Of a stretch of DNA of 7,596 nt, positions 1 through 5,898 are shown in pieces. Source of the DNA: Candidatus Nanohalarchaeota archaeon (lineage in GTDB: Archaea > EX4484-52 > B79-G9); contig JAFCBV010000045.1 of assembly GCA_017610545.1 (NCBI GenBank), forward strand, positions 1 to 7,596, written 5' to 3'. The position numbers and the translations under genes were made by a program. The stretch's first letter is position 1; each line of letters opens with the position of its first letter. The notes under the pieces are model-generated. The model was not told the DNA's origin. It ran no database searches and worked only from the letters and a program-made list of their open reading frames with translations.

Positions 1-20
1 TGATATATCGTTGTGGACAT
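1..20 (-). CDS. 5' end of an unidentified minus-strand gene (partial)
   Basis: Reading leftward from 20, an ATG opens six complete codons (M-S-T-T-I-Y) before the window ends. A TATA-like box on the same strand is centred about 26-27 bases before this ATG, the same spacing seen at the leaderless genes elsewhere in the window, and there is no Shine-Dalgarno sequence. Only six residues are visible, so no product can be proposed and the gene itself could be chance. Confidence 0.35.
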
Positions 21-40
21 GAGGGTTTTTGAAATAAAAT

Positions 41-56
41 CTTTTTATATATATGC
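41..56 (-). promoter_or_regulatory. TATA box, probably for the leftward gene starting at 20
   Basis: An A/T-only stretch (TTTTTATATATAT on the plus strand) fits an archaeal TATA box. Read leftward, an 8-bp box at 43-50 predicts a start site almost on the ATG at 20. Read rightward it would start a transcript near 75, inside the repeat cluster, where no gene lies. TBP sites are nearly symmetric, so direction is inferred from the gene on the left. Confidence 0.45.
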
Positions 57-63
57 TACGTCC

Positions 64-130
64 TTGTGTAAAAAGTCTCTCTTTTGTGTACAAAGTCGGT
101 CATTTTTCGGACTTTTTACACAAAGCCGGT
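64..130. repeat. Cluster of direct and inverted 14-base motifs
   Basis: TTGTGTAAAAAGTC at 64-77 recurs with one change (A to C) at 84-97, and again perfectly as its reverse complement at 110-123. A further direct repeat, ACAAAGYCGGT, lies at 90-100 and 120-130. The two perfect copies can form a 14-bp stem with a 32-base loop. The cluster sits after the transporter stop and upstream of the TATA box of the left gene. It could be a multi-site operator for that gene or a 3' stem-loop of the transporter transcript; no T-tract directly follows the stem on the minus strand, which disfavours a simple terminator. Confidence 0.75.
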
Positions 131-153
131 AGTTACAGCGTCTATACATAGTA

Positions 154-1050
154 TTATTTAGCAAACGCCAAAAGCAGCACTCCAAACACCCCTGAAAGAA
201 TACCTGCAATGATACGATATTTGTATTTTTTGACATCAATTTCATGAAAGAAAATAACTCCGACTCCGACAGCCCAAATCACATTAGCCTGGATTATAAC
301 ATATGCAACAGAAACCTCCAGAAACTTAAATGAGCTAAGCAAAAAGTACGCAGCCCCAAGATAAATAACTCCTGCAAAAAATGCCAAAAAATTGTCTCGT
401 TTACTTACTGCCAGCAGATTTTTCTTCAAAACAAGCGCAAGAATTACAAGAGACACCAAAGAGCTTGCACTCCACACCACCTGCTGTTCTATGACTCCCA
501 GTGGAATCGCCAACTTATTCAAAATTGACACCACTGCAAGCAAAAATCCGGCAAATACCGCCATCAAAATACCACCAAAGTCCGTGGGTTTATAGTTGTC
601 AGACTGACCCGTTGTTTTACTCAACACATACGCTGACAGGACCACGAATATTCCGCCGGAAACAACATAGAATGGATTCACAGTAAGGTGTTCTTTCAAA
701 AGCACAAACCCAAGAATTATTCCAAAAAGAGGTGAGAAATTTTTCCACGGGTTGGCTTTTGAAATACCTATCTTGCTTACAGAACGTATGAACAAGTAAA
801 CTCCGCCAGCCCAGATAGGACCTATCAACACAGAATACATGAAATAAGGACTGCCAATCTTTGAATAAAGCCCGGGCAACAAACCATTATACACGGCCAT
901 AGCAAGTGAGCCTAAAAAGAAAGCAAGAACCATTACAAGAGTAAACAAAACAGAGTCCTGTTTTGCCAATTTTTTTGGCGCAGGGTACAATCCCATGAAA
1001 ACAGAGCCCATAAGAGCGAAAGCAAAGCCTGTCAGCACCGTAGAATCCAT
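154..1050 (-). CDS. DMT-superfamily membrane transporter (EamA/GRP-like)
   Basis: This 298-residue integral membrane protein has about ten hydrophobic segments (roughly residues 4-22, 34-54, 69-89, 104-118, 126-143, 158-178, 188-208, 221-240, 248-268, 280-297), the usual layout of two five-helix EamA halves. The halves end in similar acidic motifs, LLKEH near E120 and FFHEI near E270, typical of the internal duplication. An early G-x-x-x-x-P-A-P-K-K motif (residues 20-27) recalls the glucose/ribose porter (GRP, RhaT/TMEM144-like) branch, so a sugar or small metabolite is a reasonable but unproven substrate. The ATG start is supported by a TATA box about 26 bases upstream and no Shine-Dalgarno, so the mRNA is probably leaderless. 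It follows the isomerase/zinc-ribbon pair on the same strand but has its own promoter. Confidence 0.85.
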   Translation of the reverse strand: MDSTVLTGFAFALMGSVFMGLYPAPKKLAKQDSVLFTLVMVLAFFLGSLAMAVYNGLLPGLYSKIGSPYFMYSVLIGPIWAGGVYLFIRSVSKIGISKANPWKNFSPLFGIILGFVLLKEHLTVNPFYVVSGGIFVVLSAYVLSKTTGQSDNYKPTDFGGILMAVFAGFLLAVVSILNKLAIPLGVIEQQVVWSASSLVSLVILALVLKKNLLAVSKRDNFLAFFAGVIYLGAAYFLLSSFKFLEVSVAYVIIQANVIWAVGVGVIFFHEIDVKKYKYRIIAGILSGVFGVLLLAFAK

Positions 1051-1071
1051 AAAACTAATGCAACAGGGATG

Positions 1072-1082
1072 TTTATTAAATA
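1072..1082 (-). promoter_or_regulatory. TATA box of the transporter gene
   Basis: TATTTAATAAA reads on the minus strand; the 8-bp core TTTAATAA (1073-1080) is centred 26-27 bases before the ATG at 1050, giving a start site at or beside the start codon. The same 8-mer occurs in the TrmB promoter at 3450-3457. Confidence 0.6.
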
Positions 1083-1084
1083 GG

Positions 1085-1103
1085 TACGCCTTATTCTACG
1101 CCT
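1085..1103. repeat. TACGCCT direct repeat next to the transporter TATA box
   Basis: TACGCCT occurs at 1085-1091 and 1097-1103, offset by 12 bases, just over one helical turn. The pair lies immediately upstream of the transporter TATA box and overlaps the stop codon of the zinc-ribbon gene. The place fits a regulator or activator site, but two 7-mers can arise by chance. Confidence 0.5.
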
Positions 1104-1254
1104 AACCCATATACCTGCCCCTGCTAATGCCAAGAACACTTTTGCAATTAGGGCACGAGTAAAGTATTTCTTGTTTTAAAATACCCATCCCTTTTGTTTC
1201 CTTCTCTACGGTTTCAAGAGTAACTTTTCCTTTACAGTACGGACAATTTGCCAT
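1102..1254 (-). CDS. Small two-CxxC zinc-ribbon protein
   Basis: A complete 50-codon frame runs from ATG at 1254 to TAG at 1102. It encodes CPYC at residues 4-7 and CPNC at 34-37, two knuckles about 26 residues apart, the classic spacing of a four-cysteine zinc ribbon. The remainder is basic (K/R-rich) and ends in S-R-G-R-Y-M-G. The start lies 21 bases after the isomerase stop on the same strand, so the two genes are probably co-transcribed; a weak GGATG about eight bases before the ATG may serve as ribosome binding site. Such mini zinc-ribbon proteins are common in archaea and mostly uncharacterised; binding to RNA, DNA or a partner protein is possible. Zinc binding is inferred from the cysteines alone. 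Confidence 0.85.
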   Translation of the reverse strand: MANCPYCKGKVTLETVEKETKGMGILKQEILYSCPNCKSVLGISRGRYMG

Positions 1255-1275
1255 AATGAATACATCCGAATACAA

Positions 1276-1935
1276 TTACTCAATCAATCCCAAAATAGCT
1301 TCTTTTGGGTTCTCTGCCTTTGTAACACCTGAAGCAAGAAGCACACCTACTGCGCCCAGCCTCATTGCAACATCAATATCCTCTTTTGTCTTGACACCCG
1401 CGCCCGCAAGAACTTCTGTGCTCGGGCTGACAGCCTTAACGCGCCTGACAGTCTCCTCAATCACTTCAGGAGCCGCACTTGAGACAGAAATATCACCACC
1501 AATTAATTCCGGCGGCTCATAAGCAATAAAGTCCGGCTTAAAGCGCGCGAGTTCTTCTGACTCAGTAGCGTCCTTTGAGCACACAATAGACTTCATGCCA
1601 AGAGATTTCATGCGCCCGACTGTTTTGCCGATAACTTCGTGCTCAATCCTTTTCTCAGAATGATTTATCAACGAGCCAATAGCTCCGGCAGATTGGGCTG
1701 CTTCAGGGAGAACCGCGCCAGTGAACGCGCCGAACCCTGCCGGGTCAATGTGCTGGGCAAAGACGTCAATATTGACCGCGCTCCTCACGCGAAATATATC
1801 TGCTGCCTGCACTGCAACAGAAACAGGAACTCCTGTTTTTCCGGCAACCTCTTCTGCTGCCTTTGCAAGGGAAACTGCGTTCTCGCTAATCGACTCTTTG
1901 TATGTCTTAAAGTTTATGATTATTATTGGTTTCAT
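1276..1935 (-). CDS. tpiA: Triosephosphate isomerase, archaeal type
   Basis: The enzyme interconverts dihydroxyacetone phosphate and glyceraldehyde 3-phosphate in cytosolic glycolysis/gluconeogenesis. At 219 residues it has the short archaeal length (bacterial enzymes are near 250), and archaeal forms usually make tetramers. Active-site residues are visible: N8 and K10 in INFKTY, H92 in NHSEKR, and the catalytic glutamate E140 at the start of the flexible loop YEPPELIGG (139-147). The phosphate-binding ends AGAGV (178-182) and GVLLASG (197-203) are intact. The ATG at 1935 follows a TATA-like box by about 27 bases with no Shine-Dalgarno, suggesting a leaderless mRNA. The small zinc-ribbon gene follows 21 bases downstream, and the divergent neighbour shares its promoter region. 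Confidence 0.96.
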   Translation of the reverse strand: MKPIIIINFKTYKESISENAVSLAKAAEEVAGKTGVPVSVAVQAADIFRVRSAVNIDVFAQHIDPAGFGAFTGAVLPEAAQSAGAIGSLINHSEKRIEHEVIGKTVGRMKSLGMKSIVCSKDATESEELARFKPDFIAYEPPELIGGDISVSSAAPEVIEETVRRVKAVSPSTEVLAGAGVKTKEDIDVAMRLGAVGVLLASGVTKAENPKEAILGLIE

Positions 1936-1992
1936 AATTTCGTGCTTTGACCTGCGGCATATATTCTTAAAACAAAAAAAGTCTCATAAATC
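1936..1992. promoter_or_regulatory. Shared divergent promoter, isomerase / transglutaminase-like gene
   Basis: Only 57 bp separate the two divergent ATGs. One nearly symmetric A/T core (CATATATTC, 1958-1966) lies near the midpoint. Read leftward it is centred about 27 bases before the isomerase ATG; read rightward about 31 bases before the ATG at 1993. Neither gene has a Shine-Dalgarno sequence. A single TBP site serving both directions is the simplest reading; the left direction has the better TATA context (TTAAGAATATATG). Confidence 0.5.
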
Positions 1993-2550
1993 ATGGCTTC
2001 TTGTTCTTCTTCAATTGAAAAATATCGTAACTTAATGGGTCAAAGTCCTGAAGAAATTCAAAATTTTTTGAATACCTCTGTTAAGTATGACCATGAAAAA
2101 GCTTCGCAAATACGTGCGTTTTATCAAAAAGATGATAAAATGACCCCTGTGCCCATAGATGTACTGTCCTTACGTACGGTACCGCAAGTGTATGAAGACG
2201 GTAGTGCAATTTGCCATGAAGCCGCCATTATGGCTGCTTTGTTGATAAAAGACTCTTTTAATCCAGGGATTTTGCATCTTACATCTGAAAATGTGTGTGG
2301 AGGACATTGCATTTGCGCGTATCAGGATCCAAAAACAGAATTATTCGGTGGAGTTGGGTTTTCAAGACACGAAGACTTAAGAGAAAGGCCCGCCACCCAT
2401 AGTTCTTTAGAATCATTAGCAAACAGTTATCTATTACACAATTTAGACGAATTTTTTTATAAAAGTCTACAAGAGGAATTGGAACAACTCAAAGCCATCC
2501 AAGATAATGAAGATTACTATGTTGAGTTACTTGTCTATTTGAATATCTGA
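1993..2550 (+). CDS. Transglutaminase-like / papain-fold protein of unknown substrate
   Basis: This 185-residue protein has the core pattern of transglutaminase-like cysteine enzymes: G-S-A-I-C74-H-E-A-A at the head of a helix, then about 30 residues later G-G-H105-C-I-C-A-Y on a strand, giving candidate catalytic Cys and His. The third residue is less clear. The segment after the histidine (FGGVGFSRHEDLRERP, 118-133) resembles the W-G-x-x-G-K-S-x-F-x-x-L-R-x-R-x-P stretch that I recall from a group of short prokaryotic transglutaminase-like proteins. A charged, helical C-terminus follows (150-175). There is no signal peptide or membrane segment, so it is probably cytoplasmic. By eye its coding sequence is more AT-rich than its neighbours, which hints at a different history. 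An alternative start is M15, but 1993 fits the promoter better. Hydrolase, cross-linking and non-catalytic roles are all possible. Confidence 0.75.
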   Translation: MASCSSSIEKYRNLMGQSPEEIQNFLNTSVKYDHEKASQIRAFYQKDDKMTPVPIDVLSLRTVPQVYEDGSAICHEAAIMAALLIKDSFNPGILHLTSENVCGGHCICAYQDPKTELFGGVGFSRHEDLRERPATHSSLESLANSYLLHNLDEFFYKSLQEELEQLKAIQDNEDYYVELLVYLNI

Positions 2551-2578
2551 TACATAGACTTAGAAACACTTTTCTGCC

Positions 2579-3391
2579 CTAATCCAAATGATTCCAAATC
2601 ATATCAAACGTCGGCTTCGCGAATGCACTGCCAAAGTGATCTGATGCGGTCCAAAAAGAGACTTCCTGTGTGCTGTGTGTCGTGGCATCGTCTGTAAGTG
2701 CCATCACAACCTCTTTGTTATCTGCAAGAATCATTCTTCCTGCAGGAAGACCTGAGACTTCGGATGACTTAAGGTGCTTTACATCTGCAACAACACCCAG
2801 AGCTTCTGCAGCCTCACTGTTTTTTTGTGTTATTGGTGCTGCAATCCTAATCTTAAGCCCTTTATCTGCCGCTGACTGAAGAAGACCTGCATGAACTGTA
2901 TGAAGCTGGTTTAGCCCTTCTTCTGTTGTGAGAATATCAAGTGATTTTTCAGCTGACTTGAACATTGTTTCAATCTGCTGATGCATGGCGTATCTGCCTT
3001 TCATTGCACCTGAAAGGTCTGCAGAACTAACAAGGCTTACACCGTCAGTGTGAAGCGAAACAAGCTCGCTTAGTGCAGGACTGTTTTTAAATTCCTCAAA
3101 CCGCTGCACATTTTCATCAAGTTTTTCGTGAAGCCTTTTCGTTGCCCGCGAGAGTGCCTCCTTGGGGGCAATCGCAACATACCTCAGGGGCTTTGCATTT
3201 TGCACAATAACAAACCCTTTGTCTGCAAGAGACTCAAGAACATCATAAGAACGAGACCTTGGAACAGAAGACATTTCAGAAAGTTCTCCTGCTGTTGAAG
3301 TTCCTCTTGAAAGTAGAGCTGCATAAAGCTTTCTCTCATATAGATTCAGTCCAATACCTTTCAAGGCATCAAGCGATTTTTGACTTATCAT
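2579..3391 (-). CDS. TrmB-family transcriptional regulator
   Basis: The 270-residue protein begins with a winged-helix domain (about residues 5-75). The core is LYERKLYAALL, then the recognition region VPRSRSYDVLESLADKGFV, typical of TrmB. A coiled-coil-like linker (about 78-105) follows, then a C-terminal effector domain related to the phospholipase D-like fold (about 118-270) with KGRYAMHQQIETMF and a final SFWTASDHFGSAFAKPTFDMIW. TrmB proteins usually sense sugars and control sugar uptake and glycolysis, though in DPANN archaea the ligands are unknown. I place the start at ATG 3391, preceded eight bases away by GAGGG. The longer frame would use GTG at 3406, which overlaps that Shine-Dalgarno sequence. 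It is convergent with the transglutaminase-like gene. The isomerase nearby is a plausible but unproven target. Confidence 0.9.
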   Translation of the reverse strand: MISQKSLDALKGIGLNLYERKLYAALLSRGTSTAGELSEMSSVPRSRSYDVLESLADKGFVIVQNAKPLRYVAIAPKEALSRATKRLHEKLDENVQRFEEFKNSPALSELVSLHTDGVSLVSSADLSGAMKGRYAMHQQIETMFKSAEKSLDILTTEEGLNQLHTVHAGLLQSAADKGLKIRIAAPITQKNSEAAEALGVVADVKHLKSSEVSGLPAGRMILADNKEVVMALTDDATTHSTQEVSFWTASDHFGSAFAKPTFDMIWNHLD

Positions 3392-3399
3392 ATAAACAT

Positions 3400-3404
3400 C
3401 CCTC
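3400..3404 (-). promoter_or_regulatory. Shine-Dalgarno sequence fixing the TrmB start
   Basis: GAGGG lies eight bases before the ATG at 3391. It marks this ATG as the start rather than the in-frame GTG at 3406, which would place the element inside the coding region. Confidence 0.6.
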
Positions 3405-3440
3405 ACAAAAAGCAGTCAGGTTATCTTTTGCGTATCAAGT

Positions 3441-3457
3441 ATATATATATTATTAAA
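3441..3457 (-). promoter_or_regulatory. TATA box of the TrmB regulator gene
   Basis: TTTAATAATATATATAT reads on the minus strand. TTTAATAA (3450-3457) is identical to the transporter TATA core and would start transcription near 3427. Using the TATATATA part instead gives about 3419. Either leaves a leader of roughly 28-36 bases carrying the GAGGG element. Confidence 0.55.
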
Positions 3458-3479
3458 TTGTACTCCATTTAGCATTCCT

Positions 3480-3499
3480 GTTCAATATCGAACATTGAA
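3480..3499. promoter_or_regulatory. Overlapping inverted repeats upstream of the TrmB promoter
   Basis: TTCAAT (3481-3486) and ATTGAA (3494-3499) form a perfect inverted repeat with a seven-base spacer. Within it, GTTC-AATATC-GAAC (3480-3493) is a second near-palindrome. They lie about 25 bases upstream of the TrmB TATA box, a usual place for an activator or autoregulator site. No T-tract follows on the minus strand, so it is not an obvious terminator for the ligase gene. The protein that might bind is unknown. Confidence 0.45.
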
Positions 3500-3515
3500 T
3501 ATAGTGTATGAAAGG

Positions 3516-3523
3516 TTTATAAA
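3516..3523. promoter_or_regulatory. Orphan consensus TATA box just after the ligase stop
   Basis: TTTATAAA is a symmetric, consensus-grade archaeal TATA sequence. On the plus strand a purine-rich stretch (GAAAGG) precedes it, as a BRE would, and an ATG lies about 26 bases downstream at 3545. That ATG opens only 11 codons, antisense to the ligase 3' end. It may be a chance A/T match or the promoter of an antisense or tiny transcript. Confidence 0.3.
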
Positions 3524-3538
3524 TGTTTCCATTTTTAC

Positions 3539-5524
3539 TCATTTATGAGTGACAACGTTATGCTTTTGACTCCGAAATAGAGATTCTACTCGCTCAAGCC
3601 CATCTGCATCGCTGATTGACTTGTCTGGCCTAAGGCGAACCAAACGCGGAAATCTAAGCGCATAGCCCGATTCATAGCTTGGTGATTTTTGTATCTCCTC
3701 ATATGCAACTTCCACGGTCAAAGTGGGTGAAATATCAACGTGCTTTCCATCCTCTCGCATTATATGCGGGGTAAGATGCTCTGTGAGTTCTTTGAAACTC
3801 GTTCCCTCTTCTGTTTTCTCTTTTATGCCCGTACCAAGGCGCCCTATAGACAGGAAATTTCCTGTTTCATCCCTGCATGCAAGCACAAAACTCGATAACC
3901 ATCCGGCGCGCTTGCCCTCGCCCCATTCCGCCCCGACAATAGTCAGGTCAAGGGATTCCATCACAGGCTTGAGCTTAAGCATATATCCCACTCTTGAACC
4001 GGGTTTATATCCCGCGGACAGGTTCTTGAACATAACACCCTCGTTTCCAAGAGATAACGCTTCCTGATAGAAATCATTCGCCCGTGCAGCCTCATCTGTC
4101 ACAATCTGATTTGCAAGAACAACAGCCCCACGGCTTTCATCAAGGCTCTCCTTCAAAAGCCCCCGTCTTTCAACAAAAGGCTTTTCAATCAATACATTTC
4201 CATTCAGATAAAGAATGTCAAAAAGATTCAGTCTCACAGGTATTTCTTCTGCAAGCTTGTTGATATCGTATTTACGCCGTATTCTGCGCGAGAGTTTCTG
4301 GAAGGGCAACCACTTTCCGGTTTCTTTGTCTATTCCTATTGCTTCGCCCTCGACAATGCAAGACTTTGCCAACAGCGCCTTTTTCACTGCAATAGCTACT
4401 TCAGGAAACTGCACGGTCACATTCTCAAGCCGACGCGTGTATATCTGCACATCCTCACCATTCTTGTGTATCTGCATTCGAAAGCCGTCGAACTTGTACT
4501 CTATTGCAGCAGGGCGCCCGACAGTCTCAAATGCGTCATCAATACCATCTGCCTTTTGAGCAAGCATGACTTTAATCGGGCGAAACATGACAAGCGACAA
4601 CTTTGAGAGACCTGCGTTTCCCTCTCCAATCGCTGTTTTTGCAACAAGGGCATAGTCATTTGTCAGGGCGTGCGCTTTTTCAATAAGGCCGTTTATCCTG
4701 CTTTTAATCTCATTTCCAAACTCAGCTTCGCTGACAAATACAAAATCAATGCCTGCCTCTTTTTTCCAGAAAGAAGGAACTCGTGAAATTTCATCTGCTG
4801 TTTTCACTTCAACAATGTTTTTTGCCTCAAGAGACAATAGAATCTCTTTGTTCTCTTTTTTGATGGAATTATAAACAGTGTCCTCAAAGATGAATTTCTT
4901 TGAGTCCGCGCCCTCGAAAATGTGCTCATAGAGCTTTTTCTTGTTTGTTTTTGCAGACAAAAGCGCGCTCCAGCGCACCTCTGCAAAGAACGCCCCGGCA
5001 ATAGCATCACGAAGCAGGCCTTCTGCAACACCAATGCGCAAGTCCCCGATAACAATTCTTGCAAGATATTTTGCCTCTTTTGGTCCTGCAGATGACAAAA
5101 GCTCTCCAATAAGCCCCATTTTTCGCTCCTGTGATTTTGCCCCTGACAATTCTGCGGCTTTTTGCAGGTTTGATACAACCTTATCAACATTAAGCTTTGG
5201 CGCAAAAAGGACTTTTTGCTTTTTTTTGCCTGAGAACTCCTCTGCCACAAGCCCGAGATCCCCGGACTCTTTCCATGCATCACTTATCATCTTTTCAGAG
5301 ACACCAAATGATTTGCTAAGTGTCTTAACCATCAATAGAGACGCTATGCCCAGCTCTTTTTCGCTCCACTCAGGAAAAACGCGCCCCATGCATAAGAGAA
5401 TAATGTTTTCGATTTCATCAGAAGGTGTGTTTTCAAGAAACTCAGCAAGAATCCTTATCTTCTTTAGCTTAAGGCTGGTTGAGTTTAGATTTTCATAAAG
5501 CTCTGCCAAAGAAGAGTAATGCAT
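3539..5524 (-). CDS. lig: ATP-dependent DNA ligase (archaeal LIG family)
   Basis: This enzyme seals nicks in double-stranded DNA during replication and repair using ATP. From ATG 5524 it has 661 residues. The N-terminal DNA-binding domain starts in family fashion (MHYSSLAELYENL). The adenylation domain carries motif I EYKFDG with catalytic K344, motif III VEGEAIG (391-397), motif IIIa LFDIL (434-438), motif IV EGVMFK (495-500) and motif V MLKLKP (515-520). An OB-fold domain follows with GAEWGEGKRAG and EIQKSPSYESGYALRFPR. Archaeal homologues are near 560-600 residues. The excess is an insertion of roughly 95 residues (about 184-280) between LLRDAIAGAFF and KAHALTNDYALVAK in the DNA-binding domain. 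TTTTTTAA, centred 26-27 bases before 5524, and absence of a Shine-Dalgarno support this leaderless start; the longer frame would need a TTG at 5563. Confidence 0.96.
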   Translation of the reverse strand: MHYSSLAELYENLNSTSLKLKKIRILAEFLENTPSDEIENIILLCMGRVFPEWSEKELGIASLLMVKTLSKSFGVSEKMISDAWKESGDLGLVAEEFSGKKKQKVLFAPKLNVDKVVSNLQKAAELSGAKSQERKMGLIGELLSSAGPKEAKYLARIVIGDLRIGVAEGLLRDAIAGAFFAEVRWSALLSAKTNKKKLYEHIFEGADSKKFIFEDTVYNSIKKENKEILLSLEAKNIVEVKTADEISRVPSFWKKEAGIDFVFVSEAEFGNEIKSRINGLIEKAHALTNDYALVAKTAIGEGNAGLSKLSLVMFRPIKVMLAQKADGIDDAFETVGRPAAIEYKFDGFRMQIHKNGEDVQIYTRRLENVTVQFPEVAIAVKKALLAKSCIVEGEAIGIDKETGKWLPFQKLSRRIRRKYDINKLAEEIPVRLNLFDILYLNGNVLIEKPFVERRGLLKESLDESRGAVVLANQIVTDEAARANDFYQEALSLGNEGVMFKNLSAGYKPGSRVGYMLKLKPVMESLDLTIVGAEWGEGKRAGWLSSFVLACRDETGNFLSIGRLGTGIKEKTEEGTSFKELTEHLTPHIMREDGKHVDISPTLTVEVAYEEIQKSPSYESGYALRFPRLVRLRPDKSISDADGLERVESLFRSQKHNVVTHK

Positions 5525-5546
5525 GAGAACCATTAGCAACCCATCA

Positions 5547-5554
5547 TTAAAAAA
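5547..5554 (-). promoter_or_regulatory. TATA box of the DNA ligase gene
   Basis: TTTTTTAA is centred 26-27 bases before ATG 5524, so transcription should begin at about that codon. The box lies in the 70-bp gap after the 93-residue gene, so the ligase need not depend on readthrough from it. Confidence 0.55.
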
Positions 5555-5594
5555 TTTGACCAAACAGCTTCGTTGATTTTATTTGCCCGTTACT

Positions 5595-5876
5595 TCAAAG
5601 AAGCTTTTCAACACTGTTTCCAAACGCAGTTAAGCCAACGAAACCATCTGCATCATATAAAACCTCTTGCTCTACAAGATAATTTATGGCATCAGTATAT
5701 GCTTTTGAATCTTCTACCAACTTAAGATCTTCCGACATATTATCCAAATAAGCGGCTCCATGCTCTTGTGTTGCAAGATATTTTACAATCTCATGGCAAA
5801 CAGGACATTGGTTAGAAAAGTACATTACCGCATCATCAAGATCGGGCTTAACGTCTTTCAAAGTCTTTTGACTCAT
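5595..5876 (-). CDS. Small CPVC protein with a possible winged-helix tail
   Basis: I do not recognise this 93-residue protein as a named family. Residues 18-33 read MYFSNQCPVCHEIVKY: a single CxxC (C24, C27) followed by H28, which resembles either a thioredoxin-like redox site or half of a metal site. The C-terminal stretch AINYLVEQEVLYDADGFVGLTAFGNSVEKLL (63-93) has the spacing of the last helix and wing of a winged-helix domain (Leu-rich helix, D-G turn, L-T-x-x-G). The acidic middle region is helical. With one CxxC, zinc binding would need H28/H39 or dimerisation. ATG 5876 is chosen because TTTTTAAA is centred 26-27 bases upstream with no Shine-Dalgarno; an in-frame TTG at 5891 would lie upstream of the predicted transcript start. 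It lies between the ncRNA candidate and the ligase on the same strand. Confidence 0.75.
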   Translation of the reverse strand: MSQKTLKDVKPDLDDAVMYFSNQCPVCHEIVKYLATQEHGAAYLDNMSEDLKLVEDSKAYTDAINYLVEQEVLYDADGFVGLTAFGNSVEKLL

Positions 5877-5898
5877 ACCATTTACTACCAAGAAATAC

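Noticed and set aside
64..130. CRISPR-like array
   Set aside because: Only three short copies, one inverted and with irregular spacing; no repeat-spacer periodicity and no cas gene.
2670..2879. Plus-strand frame inside the TrmB gene, and similar frames opposite isomerase, ligase and ftsZ
   Set aside because: All are antisense to well-supported genes and show no family features.
4804..5283. 159-codon minus-strand frame inside the ligase gene
   Set aside because: Out-of-frame shadow of the ligase with low-complexity, unlikely composition.
3539..5563. Longer ligase frame starting at 5563
   Set aside because: It would start with TTG upstream of the predicted transcript start, adding 13 residues before the family-typical M-H-Y-S-S-L-A-E-L-Y.
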